Positions 49,924-58,345 of a stretch of DNA of 64,000 bases are shown here, in pieces. Source of the stretch: Melioribacter roseus P3M-2 (GTDB taxonomy: Bacteria; Bacteroidota; Ignavibacteria; Ignavibacteriales; Melioribacteraceae); NCBI RefSeq assembly GCF_000279145.1, contig NC_018178.1, positions 248,001 through 312,000 of the forward strand, written 5' to 3'. The first letter of the stretch is position 1. Every line of letters begins with the position of its first letter. The notes under the pieces were generated by a model. The model was not told the DNA's origin, made no database searches, and saw only the letters and a program-made list of their open reading frames with translations. The position numbers and the translations under genes are program-made.

Positions 49924-50976
49924 TCACCTGTTATTAAAATCTATTGATATAATTGATTGTCCGTTTTGATCGAGATAATCGAGTATAGCATTCAAATCGC
50001 TAAAACCGAGCTGATTACCTTCGGCGTCGAAAATTTTGATTTCATCCGGGCTTATCTCGCCGTTTAGCAATTTATTTACAAATTCGGAGCTTACTTTATT
50101 TTGCAGAAAATTTGCCAATCGCAGGACTTCCGGGTTTACGGGACGAACTGCCGCAGCTCCGCCGCCGGGAGAAGAAGACGTTCTGAAAACCCTCGGCTGA
50201 CTTGCCAACCGTATTACTTCGCCCGCGCCTTCAATTTTAGCCGTAACCGATACCACAATATTAGTGTCCGGTAAAATTTCTCTTGTGGCGCTTTCCGTCA
50301 AATTGATTTGCGTAACGCCGGATTCTACTTCGAGATCGTCTACCAGAGGTTCGCCGGAATTGAGAGCGTCTTCCGGTGTGGCATTTTCATCCATAAAGTT
50401 TGCTCTTATTATATAGCCGCTTGCGCCGATTGACTGATCCCAGGTAACTATTATGCTGCCGATGTCGACTTCTTCATTTTCAAGGGGCGATGTAATTTCA
50501 GGCGGGGTCGGATTCAGAAAAGTAAAGACTCTTTCGTCTTCTGCTTGCTCGCCCGTATTAATTTCAGTTACTCTGAAAAATATGTGAAAAATACCTTTTG
50601 GTTTGCCAATTTTAATTAATTCCTCTTTTAGTTTGTCGTTCGTTATTTCTACTTCTGTCTTAATCTCGCTTTTTTCGATTTCATCATTATAAAAAGTTCT
50701 GGATAGAAACGGCTTCGTGATAAAATATGTCACCTGCTCAAATTCAGTATTAATCTCTCTTTTCCATTCAACAATTCCTTCCACGACAACTTCCGTATTT
50801 TCCGGAAAGATTGAAACTCTCATAATTCGAGGTTGATTGTTAATGTTACCTTCGGGAAAGAAAGCGGCCAGGTCAATAGTAGCGAGGTCCTGAAATACAT
50901 CTAATTGTATGGAGATCCCCTGCTGTGCATTTATAGTTACCGCCAGCAGAAGAGCCAGGAGAATGGTCTTTTTCAT
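49924..50976 (-). CDS. Secreted protein with Fn3-like domain
   Basis: 350 residues with a signal peptide (MKKTILLALLLAVTINAQQG). The middle part, about 165-270, has a fibronectin-III-like layout (TPPEITSPLENEEVDIGSII, then TWDQSIGASGYIIRANF). A Ser/Gly/Ala-rich linker (SSSPGGGAAAVRP) leads to a helical C-terminal segment (about 285-350). No family recognised for the first 150 residues. First gene of the cluster, 6 bp upstream of fecR. Candidate partner for the barrel or the FecR protein; function unknown. Confidence 0.65.
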   Translation of the reverse strand: MKKTILLALLLAVTINAQQGISIQLDVFQDLATIDLAAFFPEGNINNQPRIMRVSIFPENTEVVVEGIVEWKREINTEFEQVTYFITKPFLSRTFYNDEIEKSEIKTEVEITNDKLKEELIKIGKPKGIFHIFFRVTEINTGEQAEDERVFTFLNPTPPEITSPLENEEVDIGSIIVTWDQSIGASGYIIRANFMDENATPEDALNSGEPLVDDLEVESGVTQINLTESATREILPDTNIVVSVTAKIEGAGEVIRLASQPRVFRTSSSPGGGAAAVRPVNPEVLRLANFLQNKVSSEFVNKLLNGEISPDEIKIFDAEGNQLGFSDLNAILDYLDQNGQSIISIDFNNR

Positions 50977-51081
50977 TGCAGCTCCGATTTGTTTTACCAG
51001 CCCTAATTGAGGACAAAATAAAAGTAACTAATTATTTCGATTTCCTCAATCAAAATTTTTTAGAGCCGGTTCGGAGCGGAT

Positions 51082-51405
51082 TTAATTTACTTTGTTTTCC
51101 TTGTCCGGATTAATAAAACCGTACTGGGGGGAAGTGTGCGCGTCGATTCTAATTTCACCGAAACGGGCTTCGAATTTTTCGATATTGTCTTTAAGCGCGC
51201 GCATTAACATTTTTGCATGCTGCGGCGTAGTAATTATTCTGGCAAGCACCTTTGCTTTCGGCACTCCGGGCACAACTCTAGTGAAATCGATTACAAATTC
51301 CGCGGGAGAATGAGTAATTATTGCCAGGTTGGAGTAAATGCCTTCGGCTTCTTTTTCGCCCAATTCGATGTTTATTTGCTGAGGTTTCTTTTCGTTTTGT
51401 TCCAT
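51082..51405 (-). CDS. DUF3467 protein
   Basis: 107 residues matching the DUF3467 pattern: INIELGEKEAEGIYSNLAII, HSPAEFVIDFTRVVPGVPKA and RIITTPQHAKMLMRALKDNI. The family is small, cytoplasmic, widespread in Bacteroidota/Chlorobi and uncharacterised. Lies alone between the TPR gene (its terminator is 51443-51474) and the Fn3-FecR cluster. Confidence 0.85.
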   Translation of the reverse strand: MEQNEKKPQQINIELGEKEAEGIYSNLAIITHSPAEFVIDFTRVVPGVPKAKVLARIITTPQHAKMLMRALKDNIEKFEARFGEIRIDAHTSPQYGFINPDKENKVN

Positions 51406-51442
51406 TGCCGCTCCTGTTTGTAGGGGAGTTTATATTTAAGAG

Positions 51443-51474
51443 GAAAGAAATCCGGGGGAGACAGCCTCCCCCGG
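51443..51474 (-). terminator. Rho-independent terminator after TPR gene
   Basis: CCGGGGGAG and CTCCCCCGG form a perfect 9-bp GC-rich stem (51452-51460 with 51466-51474) and a 5-nt loop. On the minus strand it is followed by the T-rich tail ATTTCTTT. It lies 11 bp after the stop of the TPR gene. Confidence 0.85.
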
Positions 51475-51484
51475 CATAGTAATT

Positions 51485-52651
51485 TTATTGTCTTAGCTGA
51501 TCCGCTTTATTGAAAGCTTCAGCGGATTTTTCTTCGTTACCGAGATTGGCATAAACTTTACCCAATAATTCCCAAATAGTCGCTTCGTTCGGATTTTCTT
51601 CCAGGTATTTTTCAAGATAAGGGATAGCCGCCTGGAATTTTTCTTTAAATTTCGCTTCGTCCACTTCGCCTTTCTCTTCCATTTCTTCGCGTATTTGAGC
51701 TCCCCATCGAATATAGGTTACAGCCAGATTGTAAATCGCATTAGTATAATTCGGGTCGATTTCCACAGCCTTTTTGAAATGCTCTTCCGCGCCCTCGAAA
51801 TCATTGGAATTTAATAAAAGGACAGCCAGGTTATATTGATAAAATTTATTTCCGGGATCTTTTTCAACGCCTTTTTTGAATGCGTCGAGAGCTACGTCGA
51901 GTTTGTTAGCCGAAATGTATGCGTTCGAAAGTCTCAACAATATTTCGTTGTCGTCGGGGAATAAATCCCTTCCCTTTTCTAGCACCGCAATTGCTTTGTC
52001 GAAATATTCGTAAGCTTTAACGCTGTCCTGCTCGTTTTTTGTTTCGTTATACGAATCGAATAACGTGTTGCCCTTTTCTGTATAAATTTGACCTAGCATT
52101 GCGAATGACTCCGCCGAAGATCCCATGGCGGTCAATTTTTCGAGAGGTTCGATTGCATCGTCGATTTTATTCATATTCAGGTAAGTGTATACCAGATTGA
52201 TATAGCCCACCGAGGAATCGGGCTCGCAAAGTATCGAATTGTTGAACTGCTCGGCAGCCTGTTCGAAAAACATTTGCATTGTATCCTGAGCGGCCGCATT
52301 GCTGGCTTTATTGAACAGATTAACTCCTTTGTTGAAACTCGTTGCCCAATAATATTTCTTCGATTCTTCTATCTGACTTTTGAATTTGTCGCTGATTGAT
52401 AAAGATTTATCGAATGCATTTAACATTTCGGGAATGTTGCCTTCTTCGCCGTAAATATATCCCAGAAGGTACCAGCCTTCGTCGCTGTTCGGATTCTTTG
52501 CAATCTCTTTCTGGAGGGCTTCTTTGGCTTTTTCGTATTGTTTTTGATTAATATAAAGCTTTGCGCCTGTCAATTCCGCCGAAGCACACTGAAATGCAGT
52601 AATACCCAAAGCCATTCCCAAAATACTAATAAAAATAAGCGCTTTTTTCAT
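51485..52651 (-). CDS. TPR-repeat exported protein
   Basis: 388 residues with a signal peptide MKKALIFISILGMALGITAF followed by QCAS; Cys22 may be lipidated, but the lipobox (TAFQC) is weak. TPR units cover most of the rest, for example YEKAKEALQKEIAKNPNSDE, FEGAEEHFKKAVEIDPNYTN and IWELLGKVYANLGNEEKSAE. About eight repeats, with acidic surface. Probably a periplasmic scaffold; partner unknown. It has its own promoter candidate and terminator, so is monocistronic. Confidence 0.82.
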   Translation of the reverse strand: MKKALIFISILGMALGITAFQCASAELTGAKLYINQKQYEKAKEALQKEIAKNPNSDEGWYLLGYIYGEEGNIPEMLNAFDKSLSISDKFKSQIEESKKYYWATSFNKGVNLFNKASNAAAQDTMQMFFEQAAEQFNNSILCEPDSSVGYINLVYTYLNMNKIDDAIEPLEKLTAMGSSAESFAMLGQIYTEKGNTLFDSYNETKNEQDSVKAYEYFDKAIAVLEKGRDLFPDDNEILLRLSNAYISANKLDVALDAFKKGVEKDPGNKFYQYNLAVLLLNSNDFEGAEEHFKKAVEIDPNYTNAIYNLAVTYIRWGAQIREEMEEKGEVDEAKFKEKFQAAIPYLEKYLEENPNEATIWELLGKVYANLGNEEKSAEAFNKADQLRQ

Positions 52652-52688
52652 TGATACTCCTGATTTTTATCTTAAATAATACCTCGAA

Positions 52689-52717
52689 AAATAACCAATT
52701 TAGGATTCCTAAGTCAA
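52689..52717 (-). promoter_or_regulatory. Candidate promoter of the TPR gene
   Basis: On the minus strand TTGACT (52712-52717), 17 bp, TTATTT (52689-52694), 38 bp before the TPR start. The spacer contains the palindrome TTAGGAATCCTAA-like TAGGAATCCTA, which could be an operator. The -10 box is a poor match, so confidence is moderate. Confidence 0.4.
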
Positions 52718-52833
52718 GATTTTTTTCAATCCCTTAATTATTGAATTGCCTTTCCCACATACTTCATTTCTTTTGCACGGCAAATTGATTTTAGAGCGTT
52801 AAAAGGATATTTTTGAAACTAAAAGAGGATAAA

Positions 52834-53922
52834 ATGAAAACCGAAGAAATTATAAGAAACGTACCCAAAGTAATGCTTCACGACCACCTGGACGGCGGAT
52901 TGAGACCGCAGACGATTATCGATCTGGCGAAAGAAATAGGATATAAAAAATTACCCACAACCGATCCGTCGGAACTGGCTGAATGGTTCCACCGCGGCGC
53001 CAATAAAGGCAATCTTGTCGAATATCTTCAGGGTTTTGAGCACACATGCACCGTAATGCAAACAAAGGAAGCTCTTAAAAGAGTCGCTTATGAAATGCTC
53101 GAAGATATGAAAAAAGACGGCGTCTGCTACGTCGAAACTCGTTTTGCTCCGGTGTTTCACACGCAAAAAGGTCTTTATTATGAAGACGTTATCGATGCGG
53201 TTCTCGAAGGCTTGGAAGAAGGCAAAAGAGATTTTGGGGTCGGTTACGGTTTGATTTTATGCGGAATGAGAAATATGAAAAACACACTCGAGATTGCCGA
53301 ATTGGCAGTCAATTACAGAAACCAGGGTGTAGTCGGATTCGACCTTGCTGGCGAAGAAGGCGGATATCCTCCCAAAAAGCATCTCGACGCTTTTCAATAT
53401 ATCAAACAGAAAAATTTCAATATCACCATTCACGCAGGAGAGGCGTTCGGCAAAGAATCGATTTGGCAGGCAATTCAAATTTGCGGAGCGCACAGAATCG
53501 GTCACGCTACCCGCCTCGTAGAAGATATTGTTTTTGACAAGGATGGAAACGTAGTGCGACTGGGCGAACTGGCGCAATATATACTCGACACACGACTACC
53601 GCTGGAAATCTGCCTCTTGAGCAATGTCCATACGGGCGCAGTCGACAAACTCGAAAACCATCCGTTCATCATATTATTCCGTGAAAAATTCAGAGTCTTT
53701 CTAAATACAGACGACCGCCTGATGAGCGATACTACTCTTACAAAAGAATACACTATCGCCAGCGAACTGTTCGGTCTTAACCTGGACGATATCGAAAAAC
53801 TCAATATAAATGCGATGAAATCATCCTTTATTCCATACAAGGAACGATTATATTATATTTACAATGTAATTAAACCCGGTTTTCAAAAGATGAGAGAAAA
53901 ACTACTATCATTAAAGGTATAA
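52834..53922 (+). CDS. Adenosine deaminase-family protein
   Basis: 362-residue zinc-dependent amidohydrolase converting adenosine (or adenine) to inosine (hypoxanthine). ATG 52834 follows GAGG by 6 nt; an upstream TTG (52813) is less likely. Metal and catalytic residues are visible: HDHLDGGLRP (two His), TIHAGE (His, Glu), ICLLSNVHTGA and FLNTDDRLMSDTTLTKEY (two Asp). The substrate cannot be told from sequence alone. First gene of a small plus-strand unit with the frameshifted gene and hutU. Confidence 0.93.
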   Translation: MKTEEIIRNVPKVMLHDHLDGGLRPQTIIDLAKEIGYKKLPTTDPSELAEWFHRGANKGNLVEYLQGFEHTCTVMQTKEALKRVAYEMLEDMKKDGVCYVETRFAPVFHTQKGLYYEDVIDAVLEGLEEGKRDFGVGYGLILCGMRNMKNTLEIAELAVNYRNQGVVGFDLAGEEGGYPPKKHLDAFQYIKQKNFNITIHAGEAFGKESIWQAIQICGAHRIGHATRLVEDIVFDKDGNVVRLGELAQYILDTRLPLEICLLSNVHTGAVDKLENHPFIILFREKFRVFLNTDDRLMSDTTLTKEYTIASELFGLNLDDIEKLNINAMKSSFIPYKERLYYIYNVIKPGFQKMREKLLSLKV

Positions 53923-53924
53923 TT

Positions 53925-54262
53925 ATGGCAAAACCGCTATTCAAAAATTATTCTTACGAATTCGACAAAAACGAAAAAAATTATTAATAACATTTTGTAA
54001 AACAATCATTAAGCAGATGTCGACCGACGACAGATTTTACAATGAAATCAAAACCTTCAATTCTCTGCTTCAAAAATTGGAAAGCGACGGCAATCCCGTA
54101 AAGCTTACGAAAGACGAAAAGACAAAACTCGTATTCCGACTGAAAGAAAATGAAAAACATCTTGAAAAGCAGATAAAAAACGCGGGTTTTATAAAAAAAT
54201 GGATTTACAAACCTCTCTACAAACAATATAAAAACATTATAGAGACACATTTTAATGACTGA
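53925..54262 (+). CDS. Small conserved-looking gene interrupted by a -1 frameshift
   Basis: ATG 53925 lies 7 nt after AAAGG, 2 bp after the ada stop. The 0 frame gives only [20 protein letters not shown], stopping at 53987. Reading back one base at GAAAAAAAT (A7 at 53974-53980) continues as [17 protein letters not shown] and on to a stop at 54262, making about 112 residues that are charged and mostly helical. The C-terminal part also has an internal ATG at 54017. The end overlaps the hutU start by 8 bp. The heptamer A-AAA-AAT fits -1 slippage. It may be a programmed shift, a sequencing indel or a decaying gene. Family not recognised. Confidence 0.6.
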
Positions 54263-55913
54263 AAGAATAATCAAAGCGCCTACAGGCACAAAGCTGACCT
54301 GTAAAGGCTGGGTTCAGGAAGCGGCAATGCGCATGCTTATGAACAACCTGGATCCGGAAGTAGCTGAACGACCCGAAGACCTGATAGTCTACGGCGGCTC
54401 GGGCAAAGCTGCCCGCAACTGGGAGAGCTTTGACGCTATTGTTAAAACGCTGAAAGAATTAAACAACGACGAGACTTTATTAATTCAGTCGGGTAAACCG
54501 GCGGCGGTTTTCAGAACCCATGAAAATGCGCCGCGAGTTATCATCTCGAATTCGATGCTTGTTCCCGATTGGGCAACGTGGGACGAATTCAGGCGACTCG
54601 AAGGATTGGGACTAACGATGTACGGTCAAATGACAGCAGGCAGCTGGATTTATATCGGTACGCAGGGAATACTTCAGGGAACATACGAAACTTTTGCCGC
54701 TTGCGCCGACAAATATTTTAACGGTTCTTTATCGGGAAAATTTCTTTTGACTGCCGGACTCGGCGGTATGGGCGGAGCTCAGCCTCTCGCCGCTACTATG
54801 AACGGCGCCGCATTCCTGGGCATCGACGTCGATCCTTCAAGAATTCAAAAACGACTCGATACAGGGTATATCGATAAGATGACTTACGATCTGGATGAAG
54901 CGTTGAAACTTACGCTCGAAGCCAAGGAAAACAAACAAGCGCTCTCCGTCGGGTTGGTCGGCAACGCCGGCGATGTATTACCGGAAATTTTGAAAAGAGA
55001 TATCATTCCAGATATTGTTACCGACCAGACCTCGGCGCACGATACGCTGAACGGCTATGTGCCGATGGGCATGAGTTTGCAAGAAGCATTGAACCTGAGG
55101 AAACAAGACCCGGAAAAATATATTTCGCTGGCAAAGAAAACAATAGTTGAACATGTCAGGGCGTTGCTTGAATTTCAAAGAAGAGGCGCGGTGGCTTTCG
55201 ACTACGGCAACAATATACGCGGCGAAGCGAAAGAAAACGGCGTGGAAAACGCTTTTGACATACCGGGATTCGTACCCGAATACATACGACCCCTGTTTTG
55301 CGACGGCAAAGGTCCCTTCAGATGGGCAGCATTGAGCGGCGATCCCGAAGATATTTACGTTACCGACCAAGCCGTTATCGAAGCGTTTCCCGAAGACAAA
55401 AAGCTCGTTCGCTGGATTGAAATGGCGGGCAAAAAAGTTCACTTTCAAGGTCTACCGGCTCGCATCTGCTGGCTCGGTTACGGGGAAAGAGCCAAAATGG
55501 GAAAAATATTCAACAAGCTTGTCGCTGAAAGAAAAGTAAAGGCTCCGATTGTAATCGGCAGAGACCACCTGGACTGCGGTTCGGTGGCTTCTCCAAATCG
55601 CGAAACGGAAGGAATGAAAGACGGCAGCGACGCTATAGCGGATTGGCCAGTTTTGAACGCGCTGCTGAATGCCATAGGCGGCGCTAGCTGGGTTTCCGTT
55701 CACCACGGAGGAGGAGTCGGCATTGGCAAATCGATTCACGCAGGAATGGTAATAGTTGCAGACGGCACGCCCGAAGCTGAACATCGACTTGAACGGGTTT
55801 TAACTTACGACCCAGGCATGGGAATTGTTCGACATGCCGATGCGGGCTACGAAAGAGCAATTGAAAACGCTTTGAAATTTAATATTAACATTCCGATGAT
55901 TAATAAACGGTAA
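54255..55913 (+). CDS. hutU: Urocanate hydratase (urocanase)
   Basis: Second step of histidine breakdown: urocanate to imidazolonepropionate, using NAD as an electrophile. 552 residues, full length. Landmarks: [30 protein letters not shown], the NAD loop [33 protein letters not shown] and [19 protein letters not shown], the block that includes the conserved cysteine. Other hut genes (hutH, hutI, hutG) are absent from the window. Starts inside the 3' end of the small frameshifted gene. Confidence 0.97.
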   Translation: MTERIIKAPTGTKLTCKGWVQEAAMRMLMNNLDPEVAERPEDLIVYGGSGKAARNWESFDAIVKTLKELNNDETLLIQSGKPAAVFRTHENAPRVIISNSMLVPDWATWDEFRRLEGLGLTMYGQMTAGSWIYIGTQGILQGTYETFAACADKYFNGSLSGKFLLTAGLGGMGGAQPLAATMNGAAFLGIDVDPSRIQKRLDTGYIDKMTYDLDEALKLTLEAKENKQALSVGLVGNAGDVLPEILKRDIIPDIVTDQTSAHDTLNGYVPMGMSLQEALNLRKQDPEKYISLAKKTIVEHVRALLEFQRRGAVAFDYGNNIRGEAKENGVENAFDIPGFVPEYIRPLFCDGKGPFRWAALSGDPEDIYVTDQAVIEAFPEDKKLVRWIEMAGKKVHFQGLPARICWLGYGERAKMGKIFNKLVAERKVKAPIVIGRDHLDCGSVASPNRETEGMKDGSDAIADWPVLNALLNAIGGASWVSVHHGGGVGIGKSIHAGMVIVADGTPEAEHRLERVLTYDPGMGIVRHADAGYERAIENALKFNINIPMINKR

Positions 55914-55941
55914 TCATTAACAAATACAGGATAAATCTAAA

Positions 55942-57129
55942 ATGAAAGTATTAATTGCCGACAAATTTCCCGAGCAGTACATTAAAAAACTCGAGGAAGC
56001 CGGGATTGAAGTGATCTACAATCCGAATCTGGGAGAAAAAGACCTTCCGGAAGCCGCCAGGGAAGTCGATTGCCTTGTAGTGCGTTCAACAGTAGTCAGC
56101 GCAGAGACAATCGAAAAATCGCTGAATCTGAATTTAATCGTTCGGGCAGGCGCAGGAGTAAACAATATCAATATTCCCGCGGCAAACAAAAAAGGAATCT
56201 ACGTGGCAAATTGCCCCGGCAAAAACGCCATAGCGGTAGCCGAACTTGCAATCGGATTAATGATTGCATGCGACAGACGCATCCCTAATAACGTTATCGA
56301 TTTCAGAGAAGGGAAATGGAATAAAGCCGAATATTCGAAAGCTAAGGGATTGCACGGCAGGACGCTTGCAATCGTCGGTTACGGGCATATTGGCAAGGAA
56401 GTAGCCAAACGCGCTCAAGCCCTCGGTATGAACATCTACGCAAAAGATATTTCGAGAATCGAAGGCTACGGAGTTAAAGACTTTTCCGAATTCGATAAAG
56501 TTTTGCCGATTGCCGACGTAGTTTCGGTGCACCTTCCGTCAACTCCGGAAACAAAAGGACTCTTCAACGAAAAAATGTTTAATATGATGAAAGACGGCGC
56601 GATTTTTATTAATACATCCAGGGCAGACGTTGTAGACGAAGACGCCTTGATTAAAGCCGTCAAAGAAAAAAATCTCCGCGTAGGTCTGGACGTTTTCAAA
56701 GACGAACCCGAAGACAAAAAAGGAAGCGTTTCTTCAAAACTTCAAAAGCTCGAGAATGTTTATGTAACGCATCATATAGGAGCGTCGACTGAACAGGCTC
56801 AGAATGCGGTAGCCGAAGAAACAGTAAATATAATTCTCGGCTATATTAAAAGCGGCGTGATTGCACACTGGGTCAACAAAGCTAAAGCTCCCGATACGCA
56901 CTATCAGCTCGTGGTTAAACATTACGACAAACCCGGCGTGCTGGCTTCGGTGCTCGACATTATAAAAGACGGGGACATTAACATCGAAGAGATCGAAAAC
57001 ATTATTTTCGACGGCGGTCTGGTAGCATGTTGTACGATGAAACTTAAAGCTCCTCTCAGCAACGAAATGCTCGAAAAAATCAGAGAAAATCCGAACGTGA
57101 TTACTTATTCTCACGTTATGCTCGATTAA
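55942..57129 (+). CDS. serA: D-3-phosphoglycerate dehydrogenase with C-terminal ACT domain
   Basis: First step of serine synthesis. 395 residues. Substrate-binding VVRSTVVSAETI and VRAGAGVNNINIPAAN, NAD motif GYGHIGKEVAKRA (about residue 150), catalytic Arg/Glu region RVGLDVFKDEPED and catalytic His in THHIGASTEQAQ. The C-terminal 75 residues (HYDKPGVLASVLDIIKDGDI) are an ACT domain, the likely site for serine feedback. Starts 28 bp after hutU. Terminator follows directly. Confidence 0.94.
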   Translation: MKVLIADKFPEQYIKKLEEAGIEVIYNPNLGEKDLPEAAREVDCLVVRSTVVSAETIEKSLNLNLIVRAGAGVNNINIPAANKKGIYVANCPGKNAIAVAELAIGLMIACDRRIPNNVIDFREGKWNKAEYSKAKGLHGRTLAIVGYGHIGKEVAKRAQALGMNIYAKDISRIEGYGVKDFSEFDKVLPIADVVSVHLPSTPETKGLFNEKMFNMMKDGAIFINTSRADVVDEDALIKAVKEKNLRVGLDVFKDEPEDKKGSVSSKLQKLENVYVTHHIGASTEQAQNAVAEETVNIILGYIKSGVIAHWVNKAKAPDTHYQLVVKHYDKPGVLASVLDIIKDGDINIEEIENIIFDGGLVACCTMKLKAPLSNEMLEKIRENPNVITYSHVMLD

Positions 57130-57132
57130 TAT

Positions 57133-57163
57133 AAAAAAGCTGCCCGCGCGGCAGCTTTTTTTT
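57133..57163. terminator. Bidirectional Rho-independent terminator after serA
   Basis: GCTGCC and GGCAGC flank a 5-nt CGCGC loop, with A6 before and T8 after. The A/T flanks extend the stem, and T-runs are present on both strands, so it can stop serA on plus and the MqnA-like gene on minus. Confidence 0.9.
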
Positions 57164-57188
57164 AAAAAAAATTTTTCAGAAGAGCGCT

Positions 57189-57947
57189 TTAAACATATTT
57201 CACGTCAAAAATATCGTCGATTATACCGTGATAGTAAACTAGCTTTATAAGTTCCTGAACAGCCTCGGTCTCGTTGGGAGTCAATTCGTAATAAATCGAA
57301 TTAAAATTGTCCGTTAGGTAATTTTTCACTTCATCGTTTAATTCGAGCGCGTTGATAATATCCTCAAAATTGTCTTCAATCAACGTGTCGATTTTCTTAA
57401 AAGTATTATTAAACTCCTCGAGTTTCTCACTGTTCTTTGAAACCAGCAGATAGTTGACATAGGGCAAGTTAAGAAGGTCGGATATTTCATCCGCCAGGCT
57501 GAGTCCTATTTTGAATTTACCGTCGACGAAATTTTCGTTGCCCGCTATAAGATAATCTTTCTCGGGGTCGATTTCACGAGACGTATCCAGTATAATTTCC
57601 GGAGTTACAGAATAGCGTTCCTCGAAAAGCATATTCGAAATCAACGCTTCGTTTACGGATATGTCGCCTCGAAGATGAATTTTATCGACAGTTCTTTCGC
57701 CTTTAACAAAATAGAGATATGCCGAAGACAATATGCCGTCGAATGATATTCCGATTTTAGAAGACACAAAGAGTTCTTTATTGTTAACTAATTCGAGCGT
57801 GGGAACGAGTCCGATACTATCTTTGTCGTTCAGAATATTTTTTACCACCATCGGCGAAGGAGAAGAAATGACATTATAATTCTGTTTAACCGAGGGTTCG
57901 TTCGAAAAAATCTGAATAAAGATATTATTTGGCGCGTATAAGTTCAT
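57189..57947 (-). CDS. MqnA-like periplasmic-binding-fold protein
   Basis: 252 residues. The segment DSIGLVPTLELVNNKELFVSS, then GISFDGILSSAYLYFVKGER and a DISVNEALISNMLFEERY segment, resembles the chorismate dehydratase MqnA (first step of futalosine menaquinone synthesis). The LNALPL-type N-terminus of MqnA is not obvious, and no other mqn gene is nearby. ATG 57947 lacks a Shine-Dalgarno, and the rplS terminator lies immediately upstream. It may be a divergent MqnA or a related substrate-binding protein. Identification is tentative. Confidence 0.5.
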   Translation of the reverse strand: MNLYAPNNIFIQIFSNEPSVKQNYNVISSPSPMVVKNILNDKDSIGLVPTLELVNNKELFVSSKIGISFDGILSSAYLYFVKGERTVDKIHLRGDISVNEALISNMLFEERYSVTPEIILDTSREIDPEKDYLIAGNENFVDGKFKIGLSLADEISDLLNLPYVNYLLVSKNSEKLEEFNNTFKKIDTLIEDNFEDIINALELNDEVKNYLTDNFNSIYYELTPNETEAVQELIKLVYYHGIIDDIFDVKYV

Positions 57948-57953
57948 AGCATA

Positions 57954-57984
57954 GATAAAAAAAGCCGCTCATCAAGCGGCTTTT
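57954..57984 (-). terminator. Rho-independent terminator after rplS
   Basis: AAAAGCCGCT and AGCGGCTTTT form a 10-bp stem with a 5-nt loop (57960-57984), followed on the minus strand by T-rich sequence to about 57954. Ends the ffh-rpsP-rplS operon 11 bp after the rplS stop. Confidence 0.88.
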
Positions 57985-57995
57985 CTTTTTTAATA

Positions 57996-58343
57996 TTATC
58001 TGACATTCTTGCTTTTAATTTTAGCGGCTTTACCCGACAAATTGCGCAGGTAATAAAGTTTAGCGCGTCTTACTCTGCCTTGTCGAATTACTTCGATTTT
58101 GGCAATTCTGGGCGAATTGAAGGCGAAGATTCTTTCGACGCCAACGCCGCTTGCAATTTTGCGCACCGTAAAAGTTTTAGCGGCGCCGGAGCCGCGTACG
58201 TTGATGACGTCTCCTTCGAAAGGCTGAATTCTTTCTTTGTCGCCTTCAATAACTCTTACGTGTACTTTAATACGGTCTCCGCTTCTGAATTCGGGTATGT
58301 CGGTTCGTAACTGTTCAGCTGTCAGTTCTTTTATCTTATCCAT
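57996..58343 (-). CDS. rplS: 50S ribosomal protein L19
   Basis: 115 residues, at the 30S-50S interface. Begins [20 protein letters not shown]; contains [20 protein letters not shown] and [20 protein letters not shown]; ends [20 protein letters not shown]. Its Shine-Dalgarno GGAG (ATGGAGTAGCAATG) lies inside the last codons of the -1-frame trmD, supporting the extended trmD reading. Confidence 0.98.
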   Translation of the reverse strand: MDKIKELTAEQLRTDIPEFRSGDRIKVHVRVIEGDKERIQPFEGDVINVRGSGAAKTFTVRKIASGVGVERIFAFNSPRIAKIEVIRQGRVRRAKLYYLRNLSGKAAKIKSKNVR

Positions 58344-58345
58344 TG

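Noticed and set aside
49199-49927. FecR protein as an anti-sigma regulator of a FecI-type sigma factor
   Set aside because: Has a cleavable signal peptide, no cytoplasmic anti-sigma region, and no sigma factor gene nearby.
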